The notes below the pieces were generated by a model. It worked only from the letters and a program-made list of their open reading frames with translations, ran no database searches and was not told where the DNA came from. From Paenibacillus sp. J5C2022 (lineage in GTDB: Bacteria > Bacillota > Bacilli > Paenibacillales > Paenibacillaceae), in NCBI RefSeq assembly GCF_025567625.1, contig NZ_JAOQJC010000035.1:1-64000 (forward strand): a DNA stretch of 64,000 nucleotides. The letters run 5' to 3'. A program made the translations under genes and the position numbers. Shown one piece after another: positions 25,895-34,454 of the stretch; the first letter of the stretch is position 1, and every line of letters begins with the position of its first letter.

Positions 25895-27310
25895 ATGAGC
25901 ATTAAAATATACAATTCCATGTCGCGATCCAAGGAGGAGTTCCGGCCGCAGCAGCCGGGGAAGGCGAGCATCTACGTATGCGGACCGACCGTGTACGATT
26001 ACATTCACATAGGCAACGCCCGTCCGGCGATTTTCTTCGATGTGGTGCGCCGGTATATGGAATATGCGGGATACGAGGTCCAGTATGTAGTGAACTTTAC
26101 CGATGTAGACGACAAGCTGATTCGGCGGGCTGCGGAGATAGGCAGCACCGTGCCGGACGTCTCTGCGCGCTTCATCGACGCTTTCCATAGCGATACGGCG
26201 GCGCTGGGCGTTCGGGAGGCGAGTCTGAATCCCCGAGTAACGGAACATCTGCCGGAGATTATCGACTTTATTAGCGGACTGGTCGCAGGCGGGCATGCCT
26301 ATGCCAGCGAAGGGGATGTGTACTTCCGCACGTCGTCCTTCAAGGATTACGGGAAGCTGTCGCATCAGAACATTGAGGAGCTGCAATTCGGCATCCGCGT
26401 CGAGGTCGACGATCGCAAGGAGAGTGCCGGCGATTTCGTATTATGGAAGGGTGCGAAGCCCGGCGAGATCAGCTGGGACAGCCCTTGGGGGCCAGGGCGA
26501 CCGGGCTGGCATATCGAATGCTCGGCGATGGCGCGCAAATATTTGGGTGATACGATAGATATTCACGGCGGCGGAACCGACCTGCAGTTCCCCCATCACG
26601 AGTGCGAGGTGGCCCAGTCGGAGTCGCTGACGGGCAAGCCGCTGGCGAATTACTGGATGCATAACGGCTACATTAATATTGACAATGAGAAGATGTCGAA
26701 GTCGCTTGGCAATGGCATCACCGTGCACGAGTTGGTGAAGCGCGTGAAGCCGGAAGCGATTCGCTACTTCATGCTGGCGGCGCATTACCGCGGTCCGCTT
26801 AATTTCAGCGACGATGCGATCGCGCAAGCGGAGAACAGCGTGGAGAGGATCAATAATTTCGCCGGCAATCTGAAGCACAGGCTGGCGGCCGCTGACCTTG
26901 CAGAGGCGCTTGAAGATGGGCAGCATGAGGAGCTGCAGGAGAAAGTTGCTGGAATCGAGCGGTTGTTCCAGGCGAAGATGAACGATGATTTCAATACGCC
27001 GGATGCGATTACTGCCCTGTTCGAATTAGTGATGGCAGGGAATCAATATATGCAAGGGAAGAGCGTGGATGCGAGAGGGCTGAGCTTGCTGCAGGATGCG
27101 CTGAGATGCATGGATGACGTATTGGGGCTGCTGTACGCGCAGGAAGGCGATGAGCTGCTGGACGAGGAGATCGATCGTCTTATTGAGGAGCGGACGGAAG
27201 CGCGCATGGCGAAAAACTGGGCGAGGGCCGATGAAATACGGGATCTGCTGGCAGAGCGCAATATTGTGCTTGAGGATACGCCGCAAGGCATCCGCTGGCG
27301 GCGCAAATGA
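25895..27310 (+). CDS. cysS: Cysteinyl-tRNA synthetase
   Basis: 471 residues. HIGH motif is YIHIGNARP and the KMSKS motif is KMSKSLGN. Zinc ligands are visible as C in YVCGPTVYDY, C in GWHIECSAMA and HHEC. A DALR-type C-terminal helical domain follows. It charges tRNA-Cys. The cysE-cysS pair under one tRNA-Cys sensor couples cysteine synthesis with its use in translation. Its stop overlaps the mrnC start. Confidence 0.97.
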   Translation: MSIKIYNSMSRSKEEFRPQQPGKASIYVCGPTVYDYIHIGNARPAIFFDVVRRYMEYAGYEVQYVVNFTDVDDKLIRRAAEIGSTVPDVSARFIDAFHSDTAALGVREASLNPRVTEHLPEIIDFISGLVAGGHAYASEGDVYFRTSSFKDYGKLSHQNIEELQFGIRVEVDDRKESAGDFVLWKGAKPGEISWDSPWGPGRPGWHIECSAMARKYLGDTIDIHGGGTDLQFPHHECEVAQSESLTGKPLANYWMHNGYINIDNEKMSKSLGNGITVHELVKRVKPEAIRYFMLAAHYRGPLNFSDDAIAQAENSVERINNFAGNLKHRLAAADLAEALEDGQHEELQEKVAGIERLFQAKMNDDFNTPDAITALFELVMAGNQYMQGKSVDARGLSLLQDALRCMDDVLGLLYAQEGDELLDEEIDRLIEERTEARMAKNWARADEIRDLLAERNIVLEDTPQGIRWRRK

Positions 27311-27732
27311 TGGTAAATGCGATGAATCCCCTGGCACTTCATGCGTTGCCGAAGAAGACGGGATTAATGAATCCGGTCGCTCTCGCATATATGGGAGATG
27401 CGGTGTTCGAGCTGCTGGTCCGCCAATATCTGCTCTCCCTTCCCAACCATAAGTCGCATCATCTGCATCAAGAGGCAACCAAGCTGGTATCGGCGAAGGC
27501 GCAGAGGCTATTGCTGGAGCGGGTGCAGCCTTTGCTGACGGAGGAAGAGGCGGATATCGTGCGCAGAGGGCGCAATGCGAAGTCGGGCGCTCCGCCGAAG
27601 AACGCTGATCCGGCGGATTACCGGCAAGCGACGGCGCTTGAGTGTCTGGTCGGTTATTTGTACTATGAGGGGCGATTCGACCGCCTGGCGGTATTCATGG
27701 ACGCCGCGGTAGGCAATGAGGTTGCGGAGTAG
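27307..27732 (+). CDS. mrnC: Mini-ribonuclease III
   Basis: 141 residues: an RNase III catalytic domain without the double-stranded RNA-binding domain. The signature region is LAYMGDAVFELLVRQY, with the catalytic aspartate in GDAVFE and a second acidic site in ALECLVGYLYYEG. It matures 23S rRNA ends in Bacillota. The start overlaps cysS by 4 bp. Confidence 0.95.
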   Translation: MMVNAMNPLALHALPKKTGLMNPVALAYMGDAVFELLVRQYLLSLPNHKSHHLHQEATKLVSAKAQRLLLERVQPLLTEEEADIVRRGRNAKSGAPPKNADPADYRQATALECLVGYLYYEGRFDRLAVFMDAAVGNEVAE

Positions 27733-27797
27733 CCGATGGGCAGGGCTGCGGTGATAACCGGCACAATTGTCAGGATGAACAATATAGAGGAGGATGT

Positions 27798-28568
27798 ATG
27801 ATGTCTCGAGGCACTGGCGGCGAGAATGGAAGCGATGAATTGATTGTAGGGAAGCACCCGGTCTTGGAGGCGCTGCGCTCCGGCAGGGAAATCAATAAAA
27901 TATGGATGGCGGATGGGGCGCAGAAAAATGCAGCGGGTCCTATCGCGGCGGAAGCAAAAAAGCAGGGAATCGTCATTCAGTTCGTGGACAAGCGCAAACT
28001 GGACGGCATGGCGCCCGGCTTGGTGCATCAAGGAGTTGTGGCGCAAGCTGCGGCCTTCGCGTACGCCGAAGTGGAGGAACTGCTGGAAGTCGCAAAGCAG
28101 CGCGGCGAGACTCCGTTCCTGCTGCTGCTGGATGAAATCGAAGACCCGCATAACCTGGGCTCCATTCTGAGGACGGCGGAGTGCACGGGGGTGCACGGAG
28201 TCATTATTCCGAAGCGGCGTTCGGCGGGCTTGACGGCGACGGTGCTGAAGACATCGGCGGGTGCGGCGGAACATGTGGCTGTGGCGAGAGTGACGAATCT
28301 GGCGCAGACGATCGACGGACTGAAGGATGCGGGACTATGGATTGCCGGAACGGACGTGGCGGCGTCCGATGAAGTGTACGATATGAAGCTGGATATGCCG
28401 CTCGCGGTCGTGATCGGGAATGAGAATAAAGGGATGGGGCGTCTCATTAAGGACAAGTGCGACTTCCTCGTGAAGCTTCCGATGCGCGGACGCCTGAACT
28501 CCTTGAATGCTTCTGTTGCCGCCGGCGTGCTGATGTACGAGGTTGTACGGCAGCGCAGGCCTCTCTAG
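27798..28568 (+). CDS. rlmB: 23S rRNA (guanosine-2'-O-)-methyltransferase, SpoU/TrmH family
   Basis: 256 residues. An N-terminal substrate-binding domain (VGKHPVLEALRSG) precedes a trefoil-knot SPOUT domain with motif 1 LLLDEIEDPHNLGSILRTAE, motif 2 LAVVIGNENKGM and motif 3 LPMRGRLNSLNASVAAGVLMYE. It probably methylates G2251 of 23S rRNA (RlmB/YacO), although the family also contains tRNA enzymes. It follows mrnC, another 23S rRNA maturation gene, and ends 2 bp before yacP. Confidence 0.93.
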   Translation: MMSRGTGGENGSDELIVGKHPVLEALRSGREINKIWMADGAQKNAAGPIAAEAKKQGIVIQFVDKRKLDGMAPGLVHQGVVAQAAAFAYAEVEELLEVAKQRGETPFLLLLDEIEDPHNLGSILRTAECTGVHGVIIPKRRSAGLTATVLKTSAGAAEHVAVARVTNLAQTIDGLKDAGLWIAGTDVAASDEVYDMKLDMPLAVVIGNENKGMGRLIKDKCDFLVKLPMRGRLNSLNASVAAGVLMYEVVRQRRPL

Positions 28569-28570
28569 CG

Positions 28571-29107
28571 ATGAACCGCAAGAACGACGTCTTGCTTGTA
28601 GACGGCTACAATATGATCGGCGGCTGGCCGGAGCTGGCGAAGCTGAAGGAGAACGATCTGGAAGCGGCGCGGGACAAGCTGCTCGATATGCTCGCGGAAT
28701 ACCAGGGCTTCACGGGCAGGAGCGTGTACGTCATATTCGACGCGCATCAGGTGCCGGGGCTGGGGGCGACGTACAAGCAGCATAAGCTGACAATTCTGTA
28801 CACGAAGGAGAAGGAGACGGCGGACGAATGTATCGAGCGGCTCTGTACGGAATTGTATGCCAGAAGGAGGCATATCTACGTCGCGACCTCTGATATGATC
28901 GAGCAGCATGTCGTATTCGGTCAGGGAGCGCTCCGCTTGTCCGCGCGCGAGCTTCTGACCGAGATCGCCCAGAACAAGCACGGCATTCAGCAGGCTATTC
29001 GCGACAACAGGCAGGGCAAACGGAATACGCTGGATGAGAATGTCAGTCTGGATGTGTGGACGAAGCTCGAGATGATGAGGCGCGGCAATAAACCACCGAA
29101 GTCTTGA
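28571..29107 (+). CDS. yacP: NYN-domain ribonuclease YacP (Rae1-type)
   Basis: 178 residues from the ATG at 28571, 2 bp after rlmB. The PIN-like NYN domain has VLLVDGYNMIGGWPEL at the N-terminus with the conserved aspartate, DAHQVPG, and YTKEKETADECIERL with further acidic residues. Homologues in Bacillus (Rae1) cut mRNA at the ribosome A site. Its position among translation genes fits that role. Confidence 0.92.
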   Translation: MNRKNDVLLVDGYNMIGGWPELAKLKENDLEAARDKLLDMLAEYQGFTGRSVYVIFDAHQVPGLGATYKQHKLTILYTKEKETADECIERLCTELYARRRHIYVATSDMIEQHVVFGQGALRLSARELLTEIAQNKHGIQQAIRDNRQGKRNTLDENVSLDVWTKLEMMRRGNKPPKS

Positions 29108-29176
29108 GCGGTTCGCAGCTCTACCACTAAGTTACAAAATTGCTAGAATATCAACAACATTCGAGGGGGCAATCGG

Positions 29177-29206
29177 TTGACGCTGTAAGGTTTCTTCATG
29201 TATACT
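29177..29206 (+). promoter_or_regulatory. Sigma-A-type promoter of sigH
   Basis: TTGACG (29177-29182) and TATACT (29201-29206), spacing 18 bp, about 60 bp before the sigH start. Confidence 0.65.
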
Positions 29207-29268
29207 GACTCTATATTTCAAGGTTATAAATCTAGCGGTGTACGCCTTGCAGGCCGGAGGGATAGTGT

Positions 29269-29925
29269 GTGAGTATCGACCTCAAAGAATGGAGTACGCT
29301 CGAATATGATCGCAGCTTGGACGAAGACATTGTGGAAGCGGTCCGTAATGGCGACAGCATGGCGCTGGAATACCTGATCAACAAGTATAAGAACTTCGTG
29401 AGGGCGAAGGCTCGTTCCTACTTTCTGATCGGAGCGGATCGCGAAGATATCGTGCAAGAAGGCATGATCGGGCTGTACAAGGCGATTCGGGACTTCAAGG
29501 GAGACAAGCTTGCAAGCTTTAAAGCCTTTGCCGAACTATGCATTACCAGGCAGATTATTACCGCAATCAAGACGGCCACCCGCCAGAAGCATATTCCCCT
29601 CAATTCCTACGTTTCGCTGGACAAGCCCATCTACGACGAAGAGTCTGACCGGACGCTGCTGGACGTCATATGCGGCACAAGGGTATCTGATCCTGAAGAG
29701 CTTATTATAAATCAGGAAGAGTTCGTCGGTCTGGAAGACAAGATGTCCGAGATTCTCAGCGATCTGGAGCGCAAGGTGCTTATGCTCTACCTGGACGGAA
29801 GATCCTATCAGGAGATAGCGGTTGACCTGGACAGGCACGTGAAGTCTATCGACAACGCGCTGCAGCGCGTGAAGCGCAAGCTGGAACGTTATCTTGAAGT
29901 GCGGGATATTGGCGGTTCCCTCTAA
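29269..29925 (+). CDS. sigH: Sporulation transition sigma factor SigH
   Basis: 218 residues, GTG start following GGAGGG. Region 2 is clear (LEYLINKYKNFVRAKARSYF, ADREDIVQEGMIGLYKAIRDF with the core-binding and -10 recognition helices). Region 4 is a helix-turn-helix near the end (LDGRSYQEIAVDLDRHVKSIDNALQRVKRKL). It directs early stationary-phase and sporulation genes, so the organism is likely a spore-former. Location between yacP and rpmG is standard. Confidence 0.96.
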   Translation: MSIDLKEWSTLEYDRSLDEDIVEAVRNGDSMALEYLINKYKNFVRAKARSYFLIGADREDIVQEGMIGLYKAIRDFKGDKLASFKAFAELCITRQIITAIKTATRQKHIPLNSYVSLDKPIYDEESDRTLLDVICGTRVSDPEELIINQEEFVGLEDKMSEILSDLERKVLMLYLDGRSYQEIAVDLDRHVKSIDNALQRVKRKLERYLEVRDIGGSL

Positions 29926-29965
29926 GGGATCACATTCATTTGTATAGCGTAAAGTGTCTAATCGA

Positions 29966-30023
29966 CAATGGACTGTCTTTTCTGTCTGACGGTTTTCAGG
30001 CAGTGAAGAGGGTCCATTGGTTT
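29966..30023 (+). terminator. Long hairpin terminator after sigH
   Basis: CAATGGAC pairs with GTCCATTG; inside, CTTTTC pairs with GAAGAG and CTGTCTGA with TCAGGCAG, giving an almost continuous stem of about 24 bp, followed by GTTTT. The rest of the 360-bp gap to rpmG holds the next promoter and no gene. Confidence 0.7.
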
Positions 30024-30148
30024 TAAAAAGGGATATATTCGCCTATACTGATAGAATCCGAGAAGAGGGAGATTTTGTATTGTCCTGAAGCGGAACGGGA
30101 ATATGCGGATGCGTCCAAAAATTGCACGCCCGAACCGGTTGTTTTGCG

Positions 30149-30177
30149 TTGACATGAATGGGCCCGTGTGATAAAGT
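30149..30177 (+). promoter_or_regulatory. Promoter of the rpmG-secE-nusG unit
   Basis: Perfect -35 TTGACA (30149-30154), 17-bp spacer, TAAAGT (30172-30177). It lies about 110 bp before rpmG. Confidence 0.65.
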
Positions 30178-30287
30178 GTTTAGGTAGGCCTGAAATCGAG
30201 GTTTTTTTCGTTGTGGGAAAGGCGTCGATGGATAGAAGTTAGAGTTTTACGCAACGCATTTTGCAGCAGTTCGGGAGGTGTATTAAG

Positions 30288-30437
30288 GTGCGGGTTATCA
30301 TCACGTTGGCATGTACAAACTGCAAACAGAGAAACTATGCGACCACAAAGAACAAACGCAATCACCCCGACCGCATCGAGTTGAAGAAGTTTTGCAAGTT
30401 CTGTAACGAGCAGACTCCTCATCGCGAGACGAGATAG
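30288..30437 (+). CDS. rpmG: Ribosomal protein bL33
   Basis: 49 residues, GTG start with GGGAGGTG upstream. Two CxxC pairs (CTNC and CKFC) show it is the zinc-binding form; many Bacillota also carry a cysteine-free paralogue used when zinc is scarce. It is a large-subunit protein near the E site and the first gene of the rpmG-secE-nusG group. Confidence 0.94.
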   Translation: MRVIITLACTNCKQRNYATTKNKRNHPDRIELKKFCKFCNEQTPHRETR

Positions 30438-30455
30438 TGAATTGGAGGTGTGACC

Positions 30456-30665
30456 GTGGCATTTTTGGCGAAACTGAAGCAAGGCTTTGGTACGACGTTC
30501 AGCTTTTTTGCCGACAGCTGGGCGGAACTGAAGAAGGTCCGCTGGCCGAATCGCAAGGAGTTGACGAGTTATTCCATCGTCGTATTGTTGACGGTTGTGG
30601 CTGTAACGATTTACTTCTGGCTTCTTGACATCGGGATCTCGTCTCTGGTAGAACTGATCGTTTAG
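30456..30665 (+). CDS. secE: Preprotein translocase subunit SecE
   Basis: 69 residues. The conserved amphipathic motif SWAELKKVRWPNRKEL precedes a single C-terminal membrane helix, the short Gram-positive form. GTG at 30456 is chosen because the earlier GTG at 30450 overlaps the ribosome-binding site GGAGGTG. It clamps SecY in the membrane channel. Confidence 0.94.
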   Translation: MAFLAKLKQGFGTTFSFFADSWAELKKVRWPNRKELTSYSIVVLLTVVAVTIYFWLLDIGISSLVELIV

Positions 30666-30688
30666 AAGGGTCCAAAGGTGGATTGGTA

Positions 30689-31222
30689 ATGGAAAAAAGA
30701 TGGTACGTCGTGCATACCTATTCCGGGTATGAGAACAAAGTGAAAACGAATCTGGAGCGTCGCGTGGAATCCATGGGCATGGAAGACAAGATCTTCCGGG
30801 TGCTCGTTCCGATGGAGGACGAAGTAGTGGAGAAGGACGGCAAGAAGAAAACCGTCCAACGCAAGGTCTACCCCGGCTATGTCCTCGTAGAGATGATTCA
30901 GACAGACGATTCCTGGTATGTCGTGCGCAATACGCCTGGCGTTACGGGATTCGTAGGGTCGACGGGCTCCGGCTCGAAGCCGACTCCGTTGCTGCCTGAT
31001 GAAGTGGAACAGATTCTGAAGCATATGGGCATGGAAGAGCCTAAGCCGAAGATTGAGTTTGAGCTGAAAGAGACGGTTCGCGTCAAGGTAGGTCCTTTCG
31101 CAGATTTTGTCGGTTCGGTAGAAGAAATTCTGCTGGACAAGGCGAAGCTGAAGGTCCACGTCAACATGTTCGGCAGAGAAACCCCGCTTGAGCTGGATTA
31201 CACGCAAGTGGAGAAGATATAA
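30689..31222 (+). CDS. nusG: Transcription termination/antitermination factor NusG
   Basis: 177 residues from the ATG at 30689 (AAAGGTGG upstream). The NGN domain starts KRWYVVHTYSGYENKV, and the C-terminal KOW domain contains VGPFADFVGSVEEI. It binds RNA polymerase and couples it to Rho or to ribosomal protein S10. It lies between secE and the L11 gene as in Bacillus. Confidence 0.97.
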   Translation: MEKRWYVVHTYSGYENKVKTNLERRVESMGMEDKIFRVLVPMEDEVVEKDGKKKTVQRKVYPGYVLVEMIQTDDSWYVVRNTPGVTGFVGSTGSGSKPTPLLPDEVEQILKHMGMEEPKPKIEFELKETVRVKVGPFADFVGSVEEILLDKAKLKVHVNMFGRETPLELDYTQVEKI

Positions 31223-31289
31223 TAATCCGGTTTCTCATGAAGCAGGCGCATACCCGGCGCTTGTATAACAGGGTAAGGAGGTGTGAGTC

Positions 31290-31715
31290 ATGGCAAAGAA
31301 GGTCATCAAGTTAGTTAAGCTGCAGGTTCCTGCAGGCAAAGCGAATCCGGCGCCTCCAATCGGTCCGGCACTGGGTCAAGCAGGCGTTAACATCATGGCG
31401 TTCTGTAAGGAGTTTAACGCGCGTACTGCGGATCAGGCTGGATTGGTCATTCCGGTTGTTCTCACTGTATTCGAGGATCGTTCCTTCACATTCGAGACCA
31501 AGACGCCGCCAGCGGCTGTATTGCTTCGCGTAGCAGCGGGAATCGAGAAGGGTTCCGGTGAGCCTAACAAGAAGAAAGTCGCTACTGTGAAGCGTGACAA
31601 AGTTCGCGAAATTGCAGAGAGCAAAATGCAAGACCTTAACGCAGCTTCCGTCGAGGCCGCTATGCGTATGGTAGAAGGTACTGCCCGCAGCATGGGTATT
31701 ACGATTGCTGACTAA
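31290..31715 (+). CDS. rplK: Ribosomal protein uL11
   Basis: 141 residues. The N-terminal PAGKANPAPPIGPALGQAGVNIM segment that contacts release factors and RelA is intact, and the C-terminal rRNA-binding domain ends in AMRMVEGTARSMGI. It forms the GTPase-associated stalk base with 23S rRNA. AAGGAGGTG precedes the ATG. Confidence 0.98.
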   Translation: MAKKVIKLVKLQVPAGKANPAPPIGPALGQAGVNIMAFCKEFNARTADQAGLVIPVVLTVFEDRSFTFETKTPPAAVLLRVAAGIEKGSGEPNKKKVATVKRDKVREIAESKMQDLNAASVEAAMRMVEGTARSMGITIAD

Positions 31716-31724
31716 TCGGCGTTT

Positions 31725-31826
31725 CTCGTCCGGACGGGACGAGATTACACGCAAGGATGTCGGATGACATCTCGCTAAGCGAAGCGCGGCTTCGCTGGTG
31801 GGAGGATCATCTCCTGCATGCAGGAG
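31725..31826 (+). other. Four consecutive hairpins between rplK and rplA
   Basis: In about 100 bp: CTCGTCC/GGACGAG (31725-31743), GATGTC/GACATC (31756-31771), AGCGAAGC/GCTTCGCT (31778-31796), and a perfect 16-bp palindrome CTCCTGCATGCAGGAG (31811-31826). No T-run follows any of them. The region may be a ribosomal-protein feedback site or an RNA-processing site. No Rfam family is recognised. Confidence 0.45.
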
Positions 31827-31861
31827 GATGCTCCGTTTAACCACATAAGGAGGTAAGATCA

Positions 31862-32554
31862 ATGGCAAAACACGGCAAGAAATATGTTGAAGCTGCCAAG
31901 CTGATTGACAGCGAAGCAAGCTATGAGCCTTTGGAAGCGATCGAGCTCGTGAAAAAAGGCGCTACAGCAAAGTTCGATGAGTCCGTCGAAGCGGCGGTTC
32001 GTCTGGGTGTAGACCCTCGTAAACAAGACCAAGCGGTTCGCGGCGTAGTCGTTCTTCCGCATGGCACAGGCAAGACAAAACGCGTTCTCGTTTTCGCTAA
32101 AGGCGAAAAAGTGAAGGAAGCGGAAGCTGCAGGCGCTGACTATGTCGGCGATGCGGACATGATCAACAAAATCCAACAGGGCTGGTTCGAATTCGACGTC
32201 TGCGTAGCGACGCCGGACATGATGGCTGAAGTTGGTAAGCTCGGCCGTATCCTCGGCGGTAAAGGCTTGATGCCGAATCCGAAAGCGGGTACTGTAACGT
32301 TCGACGTTGCGAAGGCCGTTCAAGAAATTAAAGCAGGTAAGATCGAGTACCGTCTGGATAAAGCGGGTCAAATCCACGCTCCTATCGGCAAGGCTTCGTT
32401 CGACGCTGAGAAGCTGAACGAAAACCTGAAAGCTCTGATCGACGCTCTGGTTCGCGCCAAGCCGGCTGCAGCCAAAGGCGTATACCTGAAAAACATTGCC
32501 GTTTCTTCCACGATGGGCCCTGGTGTCCGCGTATCCACAGCGACTTATCGCTAA
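31862..32554 (+). CDS. rplA: Ribosomal protein uL1
   Basis: 230 residues, the usual length. Characteristic motifs are GRILGGKGLMPNPKAGTV and IGKASFDAEKLNENL. It binds the mobile stalk at the ribosome exit site and, in many bacteria, represses translation of its own operon by binding a hairpin in the mRNA. It begins 36 bp after the fourth hairpin of the rplK-rplA gap. Confidence 0.98.
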   Translation: MAKHGKKYVEAAKLIDSEASYEPLEAIELVKKGATAKFDESVEAAVRLGVDPRKQDQAVRGVVVLPHGTGKTKRVLVFAKGEKVKEAEAAGADYVGDADMINKIQQGWFEFDVCVATPDMMAEVGKLGRILGGKGLMPNPKAGTVTFDVAKAVQEIKAGKIEYRLDKAGQIHAPIGKASFDAEKLNENLKALIDALVRAKPAAAKGVYLKNIAVSSTMGPGVRVSTATYR

Positions 32555-32591
32555 GGATTGCTGAAGAGACGCAGCTAACATTCGAATACGC

Positions 32592-32726
32592 ATACCGTAG
32601 ACAGTAGGTGCCCATAGGGGCTTAATTTCCTACCGAGGTGTTATGATAAACGTTAACATCAGCCCGGATGATGATCCGGACTGGAACGACATCATGGCCT
32701 TCGCTTCGTCTGCGAAGGCCTTTCTC
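32592..32726 (+). ncRNA. L10 (rplJL) leader with attenuator
   Basis: The segment CCGTAGACAGTAGGTGCCC ... CTTAATTTCCTACCGAGGT (32595-32638) is the conserved L10-leader kink-turn element that binds the L10-L12 complex. A hairpin CCGGAT/ATCCGG follows at 32664-32679, then a terminator stem GGCCTTCGC / GCGAAGGCC with a TTT tail at 32696-32726. Excess L10-L12 should favour termination before rplJ. Confidence 0.85.
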
Positions 32727-32788
32727 ATGCATCGAGGCCGGGAATCGTCTTAGACACGGGATGTAACAATTTACGGGAGGTGTACAGT

Positions 32789-33292
32789 TTGGCTAACGCT
32801 AAGATCATCCAAGAGAAACAGGAAGCAGTGAAGGTCATTGCGGATAAGCTTGCGAGCAGCCCGTCAGCGATCGTTGCCGACTATCGCGGACTGAACGTTG
32901 CTCAAGTAACGGAACTGCGCAAGCAGCTTCGTGAAGCGGGCATCGAATTCCAAGTTCTGAAGAACTCGCTCGTTCGCCGCGCAACTGAAGGTACGGAGAT
33001 GGCGTCTCTGAATGACGTATTGTCCGGACCTACAGCTGTAGCATTCGGTGGAGAAGACGTTGTCGCTCCAGCGAAAATCCTGAACGACTTCGCCAAGAAG
33101 AACGAAGCGCTGAAACTGAAAGGCGGCGTTCTGGAAGGTCAAGTTGTCGACGTTGCACAAATCAAGGCTCTTGCAGAGCTTCCTTCTCGCGAAGGCTTGC
33201 TCTCCATGCTCCTCAGCGTGCTTCAAGCTCCTATGCGCAACTTCGCGCTTGCGGTTAAAGCCGTTGGAGAGAAGAAAGAAGCTGAAGCTTAA
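32789..33292 (+). CDS. rplJ: Ribosomal protein uL10
   Basis: 167 residues starting at TTG 32789 with GGGAGGTG eight bases upstream (MANAKIIQEK matches the family start). An earlier GTG at 32780 overlaps the ribosome site. It anchors the L12 dimers to the ribosome through its C-terminal helix. It is co-transcribed with rplL and is preceded by the autoregulatory leader. Confidence 0.97.
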   Translation: MANAKIIQEKQEAVKVIADKLASSPSAIVADYRGLNVAQVTELRKQLREAGIEFQVLKNSLVRRATEGTEMASLNDVLSGPTAVAFGGEDVVAPAKILNDFAKKNEALKLKGGVLEGQVVDVAQIKALAELPSREGLLSMLLSVLQAPMRNFALAVKAVGEKKEAEA

Positions 33293-33372
33293 GTTTTATC
33301 GCATCTTGTATGCATAACGCATGATCAATTTTTGCAACATCAAACCAATAAACTAATTTCGGAGGTAATACC

Positions 33373-33741
33373 ATGTCTAAAGAGCAAATCTTGGAAGCTA
33401 TCAAAGGTATGTCCGTTCTTGAACTGAACGATCTTGTTAAAGCAATTGAAGAAGAATTCGGCGTAACTGCTGCAGCTCCTGTTGCAGTTATGGGCGGAGC
33501 AGCAGGCGGCGACGCTGGCGCAGCAGCTCAAACTGAGTTCGACGTAATCCTGACAAGCCCTGGCGCTTCCAAAATCAACGTTATCAAAGTCGTTCGCGAA
33601 ATTACAGGTCTTGGCCTGAAAGAAGCGAAAGAAGTTGTTGACAACGCTCCTAAAGCAATCAAAGAAAAAGTTAGCCAAGAAGAGGCTGACGCTGTTAAAG
33701 CTAAGCTTGAAGAAGCTGGCGCTTCCGTAGAAGTGAAGTAA
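33373..33741 (+). CDS. rplL: Ribosomal protein bL12 (L7/L12)
   Basis: 122 residues: N-terminal dimerisation helices, an alanine/glycine-rich hinge (residues 36-53), and the C-terminal factor-binding domain with KINVIKVVREITGLGLKEAK. It recruits translation GTPases such as EF-Tu and EF-G, both encoded downstream in this window. Codon use is strongly biased, as expected for the most abundant stalk protein. Confidence 0.98.
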   Translation: MSKEQILEAIKGMSVLELNDLVKAIEEEFGVTAAAPVAVMGGAAGGDAGAAAQTEFDVILTSPGASKINVIKVVREITGLGLKEAKEVVDNAPKAIKEKVSQEEADAVKAKLEEAGASVEVK

Positions 33742-33766
33742 TAAAGCTTTGGTATGAAGCTGGCGT

Positions 33767-33828
33767 GGCGGCTATTGCAGCCGCCGGGCCGACAAACCCC
33801 TTGAAACGTAAGGTTTCAAGGGGTTTGT
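33767..33828 (+). terminator. Tandem hairpins after rplL, possible attenuator
   Basis: GGCGGCT/AGCCGCC (33767-33785), then a perfect 16-bp stem ACAAACCCCTTGAAAC with its complement (33792-33828). No T-run follows, so it may only partly terminate or may protect the 3' end of the rplJL message while letting some transcription reach the methyltransferase gene. Confidence 0.6.
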
Positions 33829-33857
33829 TGCATACTAAAGAGAGGGAGGTATCTGTG

Positions 33858-34454
33858 ATGAGCAATCATTATTATTCCAAAAGCCAAGATGCCGCGCACG
33901 AGCGAAAAACGCATCAGACGACACTTAGAGGCAAAATGTTCAAGTTCGTGACAGATTCCGGCGTTTTCTCCAAGACGGGTGTCGACTTCGGCAGCCGTGT
34001 ATTAATAGAAGCGATGGAATTTCCACGTACCTCTGAGGTGTTGGATGTCGGCTGTGGTTACGGGCCGATTGGACTGGCTGCTGCTACGCTGGCGGACCAA
34101 GGGCGTGTCACCATGATTGATATCAATGAAAGAGCGGTGCAACTTGCAACGGAGAATGCAGTTGTGAACGGCATGCAGAATGTGGACGTTCGCCAGAGTG
34201 ATGTGTATGAAGCTGTACGCGGCATGGAATTTGATGTCATCTTGACGAATCCTCCTATACGCGCAGGCAAAGCGACGGTGCACCGCATATTCGAGGAAGG
34301 CTGCGGATTGCTGCGGGACGGCGGCAGCATGTGGGTTGTTATTCAGAAGAAGCAAGGCGCCCCTTCCGCGAAGGAGAAGCTGGAACAATTATTCGGCGAT
34401 GTAGAAGAGGTCACGAAGGAGAAAGGGTACCGTATATTTCGGGCGACAAAATAG
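33858..34454 (+). CDS. RsmC-like rRNA guanine-N2 methyltransferase (YbxB)
   Basis: 198 residues from ATG at 33858, which has GGGAGG upstream. Class I methyltransferase fold: SAM-binding LDVGCGYGPIGLAAA and the catalytic NPPIRAGK motif typical of 16S/23S rRNA m2G enzymes. It corresponds to the Bacillus ybxB gene between rplL and rpoB. The exact target base is not known from sequence. Confidence 0.9.
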   Translation: MSNHYYSKSQDAAHERKTHQTTLRGKMFKFVTDSGVFSKTGVDFGSRVLIEAMEFPRTSEVLDVGCGYGPIGLAAATLADQGRVTMIDINERAVQLATENAVVNGMQNVDVRQSDVYEAVRGMEFDVILTNPPIRAGKATVHRIFEEGCGLLRDGGSMWVVIQKKQGAPSAKEKLEQLFGDVEEVTKEKGYRIFRATK

